This document shows, in pieces, positions 17,797-26,000 of a stretch of DNA of 61,137 bases. This DNA comes from Bryobacteraceae bacterium (lineage in GTDB: Bacteria > Acidobacteriota > Terriglobia > Bryobacterales > Bryobacteraceae): positions 1 to 61,137 of the forward strand of contig JAICLJ010000008.1 in NCBI GenBank assembly GCA_025927575.1, in the 5' to 3' direction. Made by a program: the position numbers and the translations under genes. How positions within the stretch are numbered: position 1 is the first letter of the stretch; each line of letters opens with the position of its first letter. Under the pieces are notes generated by a model. It had not been told where the DNA came from and did no database searches. It saw only the letters and a list, made by a program, of their open reading frames with translations.

Positions 17797-19107
17797 CTAA
17801 ACGTCGATTCCCGCTGGCGCTAACGGCTGCGGATTTTTGGCTTTGGGCGGCGCGGTCAACGATTTTGTGGGATTGATCAGCAGGAACAGCAGGCCGCTCA
17901 CCAGGAGCATCGCCGCCAGGGGGTACACCGGAAGGTTAAACTGCTGGTGCATGGTGAAGTGGTGGTCCTTTAGATACAGGACCGCATAACCGAACGCAAC
18001 CGACGAAAGAAACGATCCAAGCTGGCCGGCCATGTTCATGGATGCGGAGATCCCACCGGAATGCTCTTCTCCGACATCCATGCAGACGGCCCATGACACC
18101 GGAAGCATGGAGTCCTGACAGCCATAGCTGAGCGCCAGGAAAATCGCGGCGAGGACATTGCTGGGCGTTATGGCGGTCGCCATCAATAATATTCCCCCAA
18201 GCAAGAGTCCTCCGGCGCCTACTGAGCGGCGCGCCCATTTCCGGCCGATACGCGTCACCAGGCTATCGCTGAGCCATCCTCCAAACAAATTTCCGCAGGC
18301 TCCAATGACGAATGGGAGCATCGCCCAGTACTTCATCTGCCCGGGCGAAAAGCCTCTTCCCTGTTCGAGGTAGGTCGGCATCCATGAAATGAAGAAGAAC
18401 GAGCCCCAGCAATACGTGTGATACATCAGCAGAATCAACCAGAAATTCGCGCTTTTCGAAACCACTTTCCACGGAAGCTTGTGGCTGCGCGCAACCTGCG
18501 GCGTGTCACCGATCTCTTCGAGTTCTTTGGCCGTAACACCGGGAACGAGATGCGGGTGGTCGCGGTACAACTTATGCCAGCCCACCGCCCACACCAGCCC
18601 AATCACGCCAAGAATGAAGAACGCCGTGCGCCATCCAAAATTCAGCATCAAAGGAACAACAATCAAGGGCGAGATTGCGCCGCCGATGCGGCTGGCCATC
18701 CACGCGATGCCCATCGCGCGTCCACGTTCGCGGTCCGGAAACCAGCGCGTAATGGCGGCAGAAATGTTCGGATAGGCTCCCGCTTCTCCCGCTCCAAACA
18801 AAAAACGAACCAGCAGTAGCGTCCAATAGCGCGTGACCGTGCCGGTCAGGACGGTGAACGCCGACCACCAAAGAACGATTCGGGTCAGAATGCGGCGGCC
18901 GCCGAGGCGGTCGCCCATGGTGCCGGTTGGAATCTCGAAAAGCGCGTAAGAGATCGTAAATGCGCCCAGCACCCAGCCCCATTGAGCCGAATCCAGGTTC
19001 AGTTCCCTTTGCATCGGACCTGAAGCAACCGCGATACAGACTCGGTCAAGGTAGGTGATGACCGAGAGCAGAAACAATCCGCTCAATACCCGATTGCGAT
19101 AGCGCAT
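17797..19107 (-). CDS. MFS transporter, anion:cation symporter (sugar-acid) type
   Basis: 436 residues, 12 predicted membrane spans. N-terminal FLLSVITYLDRVCIAVASGPMQREL and GAFTISYALFEIPTGTMGDRLGGRR are the ACS-family signature (hexuronate, galactonate, glucarate transporters); the central loop and FGAGEAGAYPNISAAITRWFPDRERGRAMGIAW also match. It is expected to import a sugar acid with protons. The KDG-type kinase gene at 20161 fits a sugar-acid catabolic link, though the two are on opposite strands about 1 kb apart. Confidence 0.85.
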   Translation of the reverse strand: MRYRNRVLSGLFLLSVITYLDRVCIAVASGPMQRELNLDSAQWGWVLGAFTISYALFEIPTGTMGDRLGGRRILTRIVLWWSAFTVLTGTVTRYWTLLLVRFLFGAGEAGAYPNISAAITRWFPDRERGRAMGIAWMASRIGGAISPLIVVPLMLNFGWRTAFFILGVIGLVWAVGWHKLYRDHPHLVPGVTAKELEEIGDTPQVARSHKLPWKVVSKSANFWLILLMYHTYCWGSFFFISWMPTYLEQGRGFSPGQMKYWAMLPFVIGACGNLFGGWLSDSLVTRIGRKWARRSVGAGGLLLGGILLMATAITPSNVLAAIFLALSYGCQDSMLPVSWAVCMDVGEEHSGGISASMNMAGQLGSFLSSVAFGYAVLYLKDHHFTMHQQFNLPVYPLAAMLLVSGLLFLLINPTKSLTAPPKAKNPQPLAPAGIDV

Positions 19108-19562
19108 GAATCGGGCATTATTTCACATGTTTTTTGGCGCTAACGAGCAGTGTCCGCCAACAGATGAAACTTGTAAACGAATCTCTCCATCGCAGAAGTG
19201 GCGTGGTCAAGTACCATTTGACAAATAGCAGTCCGGGGCATCAAGAAGCTTTCCGCGGCGGTTACCGATAGCGCGCTGCGGAACGTTCGCGATCAGCGTG
19301 ACCGGGACAGCGTCGCGCTCGCATAACGAAAGTCTTCCTCGACCCGTTGGTGCTGGTCGCCGCGTTTTGCGGTGAGCATGAGCACCATGAGCCAAGCTTC
19401 GATCTCTTTCCTGGGGCCACAAGAGTTGCGATCCGGCGGTTTACGGCTACTCCTTCCAGCGGTACGGAACTCTCGCCGGTACATGCCAAGGCAACCTGCC
19501 CACGCGCCGTCCTGTTACCATCTTTTTGGATCAACAAACGCGAATCCATCGAAAGGAATTCC
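19108..19562. other. 455-bp intergenic region, no supported gene
   Basis: This region lies between two divergent genes. Overlapping frames on both strands are Arg/Ser/Ala-rich with no recognisable motif and none is accepted as a gene. It may contain the promoters of both flanking genes; I see no confident -35/-10 pair. A decayed gene cannot be ruled out. Confidence 0.4.
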
Positions 19563-20075
19563 ATGAAAAAGCTCTTGCTTGTTTTGGCAGCATGTTGTTT
19601 GACGGCAGGATTCATCTATGCCCAGGACTCGAATCAGCTCGTGAATGTTCTCGTAAAGCATTGGGAAACGTCGAAGGAATTTTCGATTGCCGTCGCGAAT
19701 GCAATGCCGGCCGACCAATATAGCGCCCAGCCCGCGCCCCCGGAGATAGCCTTCGGCGCCATGGTGAACCACATTGCCTCCGCGAACGGCTTCTATTGTT
19801 CGGTCGCTCTTGGCACTGAAAATCCTATCGGCAGGCCAACGGACAACAGCAAAGACGCCGCGATCAAGAACCTTACCAAGTCGTACGATTATTGTATCGA
19901 CGGATTGAAGAAAATGCCGGAGGCGGATCTAATGAAGATGCGCGGCAAAGGGCCGCGGCAAACGACCGCGTTCGGAGCTTTTTGGGGCGCATTCACTCAC
20001 TCGGCGCACCACCGCGCTCAACTCGAAGTCTTCTTGCGGTTGAAGGGTCAACAACCTCCGAAGTATCAGTTCTAA
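19563..20075 (+). CDS. exported DinB-family protein
   Basis: 170 residues from ATG 19563, preceded by GAAAGGAATTCC; the start is fixed by the signal peptide MKKLLLVLAACCLTAGFIYAQ. The rest is a DinB four-helix bundle: MVNHIASANGFYC in helix 2 and THSAHHRAQLEVFLRLKG in the last helix provide the three His metal ligands. DinB proteins bind Ni/Zn/Fe and include thiol transferases and many of unknown role; export is common in Acidobacteriota. A cytoplasmic relative is encoded at 25425. Confidence 0.82.
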   Translation: MKKLLLVLAACCLTAGFIYAQDSNQLVNVLVKHWETSKEFSIAVANAMPADQYSAQPAPPEIAFGAMVNHIASANGFYCSVALGTENPIGRPTDNSKDAAIKNLTKSYDYCIDGLKKMPEADLMKMRGKGPRQTTAFGAFWGAFTHSAHHRAQLEVFLRLKGQQPPKYQF

Positions 20076-20091
20076 TGCGAATTTGAACCAC

Positions 20092-20115
20092 GGGCGAGAC
20101 GGGCCTGCCTCGCCC
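20092..20115 (+). terminator. hairpin between DinB and sugar kinase genes
   Basis: GGGCGAG and CTCGCCC form a 7-bp stem with a ten-base loop 17 bases after the DinB stop. There is no following T-run, so intrinsic termination is uncertain; it may mark the transcript end or be a repeat-type hairpin. Confidence 0.35.
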
Positions 20116-20160
20116 AACGAAGGCATTCGCAGCAGCCGCTCGGTACAATCCAAAAAGTAA

Positions 20161-21195
20161 ATGGCACACTTGATCGCAACATTCGGCGAAGTTATGCTTC
20201 GCCTCGCGCCCCCCGGATTTGAGCGTTTTCTCCAGTCACCTCAGTTTCAGGCCACATGGGGTGGCGGCGAAGCAAACGTGGCTGTCGCTGTTGCTCAATT
20301 CGGCGCCAAGAGCCGCTATATCACCGTGCTGCCCCATGCCAATCCAATCGCCGACGCATTCATCGGCGAGATGCGCCGGTTCAACGTCGACCCTAGCCAA
20401 ATTGTGCGCGGCCCGGGCCGGCTGGGCATCTATTTCGTTGAAACCGGCGCGAACCAACGGCCCTCGAAGGTGGTCTATGACCGCGCGCACAGCGCCATTT
20501 CCCTCGCCAAGCGCGGCGCCATCGATTGGAAACAGGCGCTTGCAGGCGTCGCCTGGTTCCATATCACCGGCATTACGCCCGCGTTGAGCGAGTCCGCCGC
20601 CGCGCTTGCATTGGATTCCGTCAAAGCCGCCAAACAGATAGGCGCAACCGTATCGGTCGATCTGAACTTCCGCAAAAATTTATGGACATGGGGCAAGAAA
20701 GCATACGAAGTCATGCCCGAGCTTGTATCGCACACCGACATTTGCATTGCCAATGAGGAAGATTGCCAGCATTGCCTGAATCTGCACGTTGACATCGATG
20801 TCGAAAGCGGCGAACTCGAGCGTGAGCTTTACAGCGAACTGGCGGAACGCGTGCTCGCCACGTATCCGAACCTCAAACTGATTGCGATTACGCTTCGCGA
20901 ATCAAAGAGCGCTTCTCATAATGGCTGGTCGGCATGCCTACATAACCGCAAAGGATTCCTGCTGAGCCGACACTACGAAATTACGCACATCGTCGATCGT
21001 GTCGGCGGCGGCGACAGTTTTGCCGGAGGCCTGATTTACGGGCTCACGCATCTGGAATCCGAGCAAGAGGCTCTCGAATTCGCGGTGGCAGCTTCAGCCT
21101 TAAAGCATTCGGTGCCAGGCGATTTCAACCGCTTCACGCGGGAAGAAGTGCAGGCGCTCGTCAAAGGCGGCGGCTCCGGGCGCGTCCAGCGATAG
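20161..21195 (+). CDS. PfkB-family sugar kinase, 2-keto-3-deoxygluconate kinase type
   Basis: 344 residues. The PfkB fold opens with [14 protein letters not shown] and [17 protein letters not shown], a KdgK-type N-terminus; the substrate-binding GGGEANVAV and C-terminal anion hole [17 protein letters not shown] with catalytic Asp in GGGDSF are intact. [15 protein letters not shown] matches KdgK enzymes, which phosphorylate 2-keto-3-deoxygluconate in Entner-Doudoroff-type and pectin/uronate catabolism. Related kinases act on other sugars, so the substrate is a family inference supported by the nearby MFS sugar-acid transporter. Confidence 0.85.
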   Translation: MAHLIATFGEVMLRLAPPGFERFLQSPQFQATWGGGEANVAVAVAQFGAKSRYITVLPHANPIADAFIGEMRRFNVDPSQIVRGPGRLGIYFVETGANQRPSKVVYDRAHSAISLAKRGAIDWKQALAGVAWFHITGITPALSESAAALALDSVKAAKQIGATVSVDLNFRKNLWTWGKKAYEVMPELVSHTDICIANEEDCQHCLNLHVDIDVESGELERELYSELAERVLATYPNLKLIAITLRESKSASHNGWSACLHNRKGFLLSRHYEITHIVDRVGGGDSFAGGLIYGLTHLESEQEALEFAVAASALKHSVPGDFNRFTREEVQALVKGGGSGRVQR

Positions 21196-21206
21196 CGCGA
21201 ATCGCC

Positions 21207-22544
21207 TCACTTTTTTGCCGGCGTCCCGCCAGGCTGCAGTATCCGCGACACGCTGCTGAACACCTGCATTTGCAGCCATCCGCCTATGGCGGAAATTGCC
21301 AGCGCGCTCAGCGGATTCAAAACGATTCCCCTGCTTAGGTGGGACAGCCCCAGAAAAATGCACGCCCAATACAGAAGAAATCCGGTCGCGATGCCAACCG
21401 CCGGGCGCCACCGGTCCGCCTTACGGCGGGAGCGCGGTGCAAGTAAGCCTCCAATCAAACCTCCCGCCAACGAGCACAGCAGCAGCCCGACGGGAAGCGA
21501 CACTTGCACCGGGGCGGACGCAGTCAGCAGATTGGGCGTGGAAACCGAAACTTTCGTGGCGCCTGCCCATTCCGGGGTAAATGTAGTCCTCGCCTCGAAT
21601 TCACCCGCGGCAATCTGCATTTGCTGCGCGCCGATCTGCGCGTGGCCCGAATCGATCGAAAACGCCACAGCCCGCGGCGCGGCCGTGGCAATCGGCGTAC
21701 CCTGATCGTTGGTGAGCGTGGCGATGAGTACCGCTCCGTCCACTAGGGAAATGTTTGGGGGACTCGCCCGGAGCGCCAGGTGCGTAATCGGCGGCATGAA
21801 TTTGATCTTCAATTCCTTGTTTCCGTCGAAATTCGTCTGGGGTGTACTGCCTAGAAACTCGACGGTGACGGTGCCCGGCGCAGTGGAAGTTAGCACTGAT
21901 TGGCCGGCCACTTCCCCTGCCGGAATCCTCAATGGAGCCGGCTGCATGCTATGGCTGCTGTCATATACATTCAGCAGAATGTTGTCCGGAATCGACTCGT
22001 CCGGCCCGACCAGGAACGCTTGTACGGTCGCGGCATCGCGTCCATCAGCAAGGAACGGCCTGTCCGGGCTGAAGCGAAGCGTGATCCGCGGAAGCGTACG
22101 GGCAATTTGCGGAGGCGGTGCTCCGAACTCCGGTCTCGGCCTCTTTCGAGGCGGCGCAGGCGAGGGTTCTGGCGTTCGCACCTGAACGAATTGCCCGCCC
22201 GGGAGAAGTTCCGGGTTCTTCGCCCAGACGTAGACGAGGCCATTGCCAGGGACCGAAACCACCGTGCGCTTCAATGATTGTCCCGCGTCGATGGTAACCG
22301 TTCCCAGTTTCTCTACCTGGCCGGAGGATTGCCGGGCCTGGAGCAACACGGGCAAGGACTTAGGCGCGGCCGCCGGCTGATTCGCGGCATCCAACAACCC
22401 CACTTGCACCACGATCTTTTCGCCGGATTCGATCGCTTGGGTGTTGATTTGGGCCGCCAGTTTGACGGGACTACCGCTTGCGCCGTAGATCGAGGCGGGA
22501 ATCAGCAGGGCAAGAGAAAGTAAGTGTTGCGATCGCGACCACAT
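21207..22544 (-). CDS. exported Ig-like surface protein with C-terminal membrane anchor
   Basis: 445 residues from ATG 22544, chosen because GGGAGGAATC immediately precedes it and MWSRSQHLLSLALLIPASIYG is a signal peptide. Several beta-sandwich repeats follow, with invasin/bacterial-Ig-like phrases: VDGAVLIATLTNDQGTPI and DGRDAATVQAFLVGPDESIP, plus a Pro-rich linker. Residues about 355-430 hold membrane segments (LPVGLLLCSLAGGLIGGLLA, GIATGFLLYWACIFLGL, LSALAISAIGGWLQMQVF). It is probably tethered in the inner membrane with periplasmic Ig domains. No enzymatic motif. Confidence 0.65.
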   Translation of the reverse strand: MWSRSQHLLSLALLIPASIYGASGSPVKLAAQINTQAIESGEKIVVQVGLLDAANQPAAAPKSLPVLLQARQSSGQVEKLGTVTIDAGQSLKRTVVSVPGNGLVYVWAKNPELLPGGQFVQVRTPEPSPAPPRKRPRPEFGAPPPQIARTLPRITLRFSPDRPFLADGRDAATVQAFLVGPDESIPDNILLNVYDSSHSMQPAPLRIPAGEVAGQSVLTSTAPGTVTVEFLGSTPQTNFDGNKELKIKFMPPITHLALRASPPNISLVDGAVLIATLTNDQGTPIATAAPRAVAFSIDSGHAQIGAQQMQIAAGEFEARTTFTPEWAGATKVSVSTPNLLTASAPVQVSLPVGLLLCSLAGGLIGGLLAPRSRRKADRWRPAVGIATGFLLYWACIFLGLSHLSRGIVLNPLSALAISAIGGWLQMQVFSSVSRILQPGGTPAKK

Positions 22545-22735
22545 GATTCCTCCCGGTTCGGCCTGCGCCGGCAGCACAGGTTTGCCATCTTTAAATCATG
22601 CAGCAATTTTGAGAAATCGTGAACAACGAATTTGTGGCCTCGTCACCAGAGCCGATATGGCCGCCAAGGGGCCGGGTCCCGCCGTTGCCCAGCTTATCGA
22701 TTCCCCTTGAGCATAAGAAGCCCAGTTAGCCTAAA

Positions 22736-23140
22736 TCATCGAGCAGATGACCTGGGCCCGCTGGCGGCGGCTTTCTGGATCGTCCCGTGGACCACGTCCG
22801 GCAGCAGAACCTTATCAACACAGTCCAGCGCACCGAGCGAAAGACAAGCAGCGCGCATTTCATCTGACGGTTCGGAAGTCATCACCAGCACGGACATGGG
22901 CAGCCGAGCCTCGTTGACATATCGCAAAACATCCAGCCCGCTCCCCGCTTTCAAGTACAAATCGAGCAGCAGGACATCCGGGCGGGTTTCATCGAGAAGC
23001 CGCGCCGCGCCTGCGGCATCCTCAGCCGTTCCGACCAACATGACGCCGGGAACCTCTTCTAAGAGAGACTCCACGCGTCTGAGGAAAACGGCGGAATCCT
23101 CGACAACAGCTACACGGATAGCCCTTTCCTCTGACGACAT
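22736..23140 (-). CDS. stand-alone response-regulator receiver protein
   Basis: 134 residues, a single CheY-like receiver: acidic pair Glu14/Asp15 (VVEDSAVFLRR), phospho-acceptor Asp60 (DVLLLDLYLKAG), Thr88 region (VLVMTSEP) and Lys110 (CVDKV), so phosphorylation and switch residues are complete. No output domain; it presumably acts by protein-protein contact. No histidine kinase is next to it. Confidence 0.85.
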   Translation of the reverse strand: MSSEERAIRVAVVEDSAVFLRRVESLLEEVPGVMLVGTAEDAAGAARLLDETRPDVLLLDLYLKAGSGLDVLRYVNEARLPMSVLVMTSEPSDEMRAACLSLGALDCVDKVLLPDVVHGTIQKAAASGPRSSAR

Positions 23141-23365
23141 AATTCATTCTGGGGCGAGAGTGAACCGGAAAGCAGTCGGGTGTCTCTGATTCTAAAGTCG
23201 GAAAACGTCAAAGTTGGATTCAGAAAATTCCTACAAGGAAAACAACGTCGGATCAGCAATTTGCACCGCGACCGCAGATCGCGGCAACGTCTTTAGTTTT
23301 GTAGGGCCGACGCCCGGCCCGTGGTCGCGCTTCGGCACGATGCGCCCAATTTGCCGCGGCATTGT

Positions 23366-24130
23366 TTACTCCACAGGCTTCGCTTCCACCACGAGGAAGA
23401 CCGATTCGTCACTCGTAACGCTTGCGTTGCCAATGACGACCTTTTGACCGCTCTTGACATCGAAACTAGACTTTACCTCTGCATCTCTATTGAATGAGCT
23501 GTTATCGACCCTGAAGTAACTATTGACGCTGAAGCTGAATTTATCAACTTTTGCGATCCACTGGCCGCGTTGGTTCGAGACGCTGCCCAATGTATAGATC
23601 AGAACGTACTTAGATGGGATATTGCTGTTCGATCCTTCAAACGGGGGCAAAATACCGGCCAGGCTCGTGCTCTCTCCGACGCGCGTTCGCTGTGAGAGGG
23701 TTTCGAGAAGCCGGTAGGATTGATACGGAAAAACTGCTTTTAGCTGCTTCACGACGGGAAGAAGGCCTTGAGAGAGTTGTGCTTCGCCCAACGACGTTTT
23801 CGTACCTCCCAGCACATAGATAATCAAGTCGCAGTTGGTAGGTTCGGTTTGTACCTGGGGCTGGGGTTCGGCGTCTAACTGTTTCACAATCCGTTCGACC
23901 TGTTCAACCGTGTCCGGCTTACCTCGAACTACGATGGCCCGGAGAAAGGTATCACCCGCGACAGGCAATCCCGCGTTATTCAGGAGTCTCGCAACACCCT
24001 GCGCACTCGCATGTTTCAGCAGGATCAGCTTTGTCTCTATTTCGGCCGGTTTCGACGTCGGTGCCGTGGTTCCCTGCCCCGCTGCACACCAAGCGAACGC
24101 GATCATCAATATTGCAAGTTTTTTATTCAT
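23366..24130 (-). CDS. exported protein with secretin-N (NolW)-like domain
   Basis: 254 residues from ATG 24130 (MNKKLAILMIAFAWCAAGQ signal peptide), preceded by GGAGG; its start overlaps the anti-sigma stop by eight bases, marking it as third gene of the ECF operon. The N-terminal mature domain LILLKHASAQGVARLLNNAGLPVAGDTFLRAIVVRGKPDTVEQVERIVKQLD (in pieces here) is the short beta-alpha-beta fold of secretin N and NolW domains. No secretin pore domain follows; the C-terminal half is beta-rich and unrecognised. A periplasmic binding role under ECF control is inferred. Confidence 0.6.
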   Translation of the reverse strand: MNKKLAILMIAFAWCAAGQGTTAPTSKPAEIETKLILLKHASAQGVARLLNNAGLPVAGDTFLRAIVVRGKPDTVEQVERIVKQLDAEPQPQVQTEPTNCDLIIYVLGGTKTSLGEAQLSQGLLPVVKQLKAVFPYQSYRLLETLSQRTRVGESTSLAGILPPFEGSNSNIPSKYVLIYTLGSVSNQRGQWIAKVDKFSFSVNSYFRVDNSSFNRDAEVKSSFDVKSGQKVVIGNASVTSDESVFLVVEAKPVE

Positions 24131-24710
24131 CGCCTGCCTCCAGTTGGGGTGAGTTGCCATTCATCACCCAGAGAATCACTACATTGGGATCGTTGGTTTT
24201 CATCTTCAAAATCGGCGGACCGTCTTTTTGCGAAATGAGAGAAACGGATTTGAGCTGCGGACGATCCGATCGCATCCGCGCCTTCGCCCGAATACTTCGG
24301 ATGGCAGGCTCCACTTTCGCAATCTCCGGCACAGCGCCAGGCGCCTGCTCAGCGGGAGGAGGCGGAATTTCCGCAACTACCGGGGGCTGAGCGACCCGAG
24401 TCAAATACCGCGAGGCGAAGAGCACAGCGGCCACCGCAAGCGCGGCCGCAATGCCCGAAGCCGCCAGCCACAATCTTCGCCGTGGCCGAGCGGCGATCCG
24501 CGAAAGCGTGCCTGCTCTTAGCGCCGCAAGTTCACGCGCATCCGGCGCTGTACTCAGCGACCTGAGCCACTGCCCGCTCGCCGAAAAGCTTGCTAGAAGC
24601 GCTTTGCACGACGAGCAGTCACTCAAATGAGCTTCCGCATCGGCGGTCGTCTGCGCGTCAAGATCTCCGGAAACAAATAGCGCGAGTGTCCTTTCGTCAA
24701 TATGATTCAT
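24123..24710 (-). CDS. zinc-finger anti-sigma factor
   Basis: 195 residues. The N-terminal ZAS domain has the HxxxCxxC motif (HLSDCSSC) plus LALFVSGDLDAQTTADAEAHL, followed by one membrane segment (about 92-112, LWLAASGIAAALAVAAVLFAS) and a Pro-rich periplasmic tail. It would hold the sigma factor encoded just upstream at the membrane until a signal releases it. Start overlaps the sigma gene stop (ATGA), confirming the pair. Confidence 0.88.
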   Translation of the reverse strand: MNHIDERTLALFVSGDLDAQTTADAEAHLSDCSSCKALLASFSASGQWLRSLSTAPDARELAALRAGTLSRIAARPRRRLWLAASGIAAALAVAAVLFASRYLTRVAQPPVVAEIPPPPAEQAPGAVPEIAKVEPAIRSIRAKARMRSDRPQLKSVSLISQKDGPPILKMKTNDPNVVILWVMNGNSPQLEAGDE

Positions 24711-25279
24711 GACTTCCTTTCCATGCTTTCCTGCAGCCGGCGCTTCAGCTTGACTCTTCCCGTCGAGATCTGCGAACGCACGGTAGTCTCTGCAGTGCCA
24801 AGAATGTCGGCGACCTCGCCAGTTGACCGCCCTTCGAGGTCGCGCAGCACAATGACGTCCCGTTCGCGCTCACTCAAGCTGGCGAGGGCGGCGCGTAAAA
24901 GCAATCGGCGCTGTTGCGCGTTCAACTGCTGCTCGGGATCGGCTTCGCTCGCCGCGAGTTCCGGCACGTCCTCCAACGTGACCGCCGGCTTGCGCCGCTT
25001 ACGCTGGTCGTGACAGATGTTGACCGTTACGCGATACAGCCAGGGGACTAAATCCCGGTCCTCCTGAAACTTGTGCAGTGAGCGATGCAGCCGGCGAAAT
25101 ACCTCCTGAGCCGCATCCTGCGCGTCAGCGTCATTCAGAAGCAACCGTTGCGCCATCCGCAGCACCATTCGGCCATGCAGCGCCAGCAACTGTTCGAACG
25201 CGGCGGAATCCCCCGACTTCGCACGCGCTATCCACTGCCGCATCACGGTTGGCTCGCCCATCGAATGCGCTATCGACAC
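24707..25279 (-). CDS. ECF-type RNA polymerase sigma factor
   Basis: 190 residues. Region 2 (AAFEQLLALHGRMVLRMAQRLLLNDADAQDAAQEVFRRLHRSL... DLVPWLYRVTVNICHDQRKR) and region 4 (SLSERERDVIVLRDLEGRSTGEVADILGTAETTVRSQISTGRVKLKRRL) are both intact. Start: GTG 25279 has a GAGGCGG upstream; an ATG at 25261 is the alternative. It heads the sigma/anti-sigma/secretin-N operon and probably autoregulates, but I cannot see its promoter signature. Confidence 0.9.
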   Translation of the reverse strand: MSIAHSMGEPTVMRQWIARAKSGDSAAFEQLLALHGRMVLRMAQRLLLNDADAQDAAQEVFRRLHRSLHKFQEDRDLVPWLYRVTVNICHDQRKRRKPAVTLEDVPELAASEADPEQQLNAQQRRLLLRAALASLSERERDVIVLRDLEGRSTGEVADILGTAETTVRSQISTGRVKLKRRLQESMERKS

Positions 25280-25424
25280 AACCGGTACCGCCTCAAAGCC
25301 GTCGTCCCTCGCTCGATATACGACACGATAGCCGAAATCGTTGAATGCGATTTTGACCCGGCTATTTTCGTCTTGTATTCGCCTTTTGGCTATGTTATTC
25401 TCCAGGACGATAGGAGATCAATCC

Positions 25425-25940
25425 ATGTCTTTCAGCCAAACGCTATTGCCTGAGTTCGATCAGGAGATGGCGAACACCCGGAAACTCCTCGAACTGGTTC
25501 CCGAGGACAAATTCGCCTACGCGCCACACGAAAAATCGATGAAATTGGGCCGGCTTGCGAGCCATATCGCGGAACTACCCAGTTGGGCAAAGCACACGTT
25601 GGAAACCGAAGTCCTGAAGCTTGAACCCGGGCAAAAGCCTTTCAACGCCGCCAACGGAAAAGAACTGATGGAGGCGTTCGATAAGAACGTAAAGGAAGCA
25701 CGCGCGGCGATCGAGACAGCTACCGACGACGAGTTGAGCAAGACCTGGACCCTAAAGTTCGGCGAAGATACACTGTTGTCGATGCCCAGGACCGCCGTGC
25801 TGCGTAGCGTAGTGATGAACCATATTATTCATCACCGAGCGCAGTTGGGCGTCTACCTGCGGTTGAACAACATCCAGTTTCCGGGCATGTATGGTCCTTC
25901 GGCGGATGAAATGCAGTCCTGGAAGGCGAAGAGCGCCTGA
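25425..25940 (+). CDS. cytoplasmic DinB-family protein
   Basis: 171 residues from ATG 25425, preceded by AGGAGATCAATCC; a longer frame from 25341 has no such site. The DinB bundle is complete, with LASHIAELPSWAKH and MNHIIHHRAQLGVYLRLNN giving the three metal-binding His. No signal peptide, unlike the paralogue at 19563. A metal-dependent hydrolase or thiol-transferase role is a family guess only. Confidence 0.85.
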   Translation: MSFSQTLLPEFDQEMANTRKLLELVPEDKFAYAPHEKSMKLGRLASHIAELPSWAKHTLETEVLKLEPGQKPFNAANGKELMEAFDKNVKEARAAIETATDDELSKTWTLKFGEDTLLSMPRTAVLRSVVMNHIIHHRAQLGVYLRLNNIQFPGMYGPSADEMQSWKAKSA

Positions 25941-25953
25941 AGTTGAACGCAAC

Positions 25954-25976
25954 AGAGGCGCGCATTTCGCGCCTCT
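25954..25976. terminator. bidirectional hairpin between convergent genes
   Basis: AGAGGCGCG-CATTT-CGCGCCTCT, a perfect 9-bp stem with five-base loop, 13 bases after the DinB stop and 24 bases before the convergent EF-G2 stop. No strong T-run, but its position between convergent genes supports a terminator. Confidence 0.5.
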
Positions 25977-26000
25977 ATCCCGAACCTGGTTGCGTAACCG

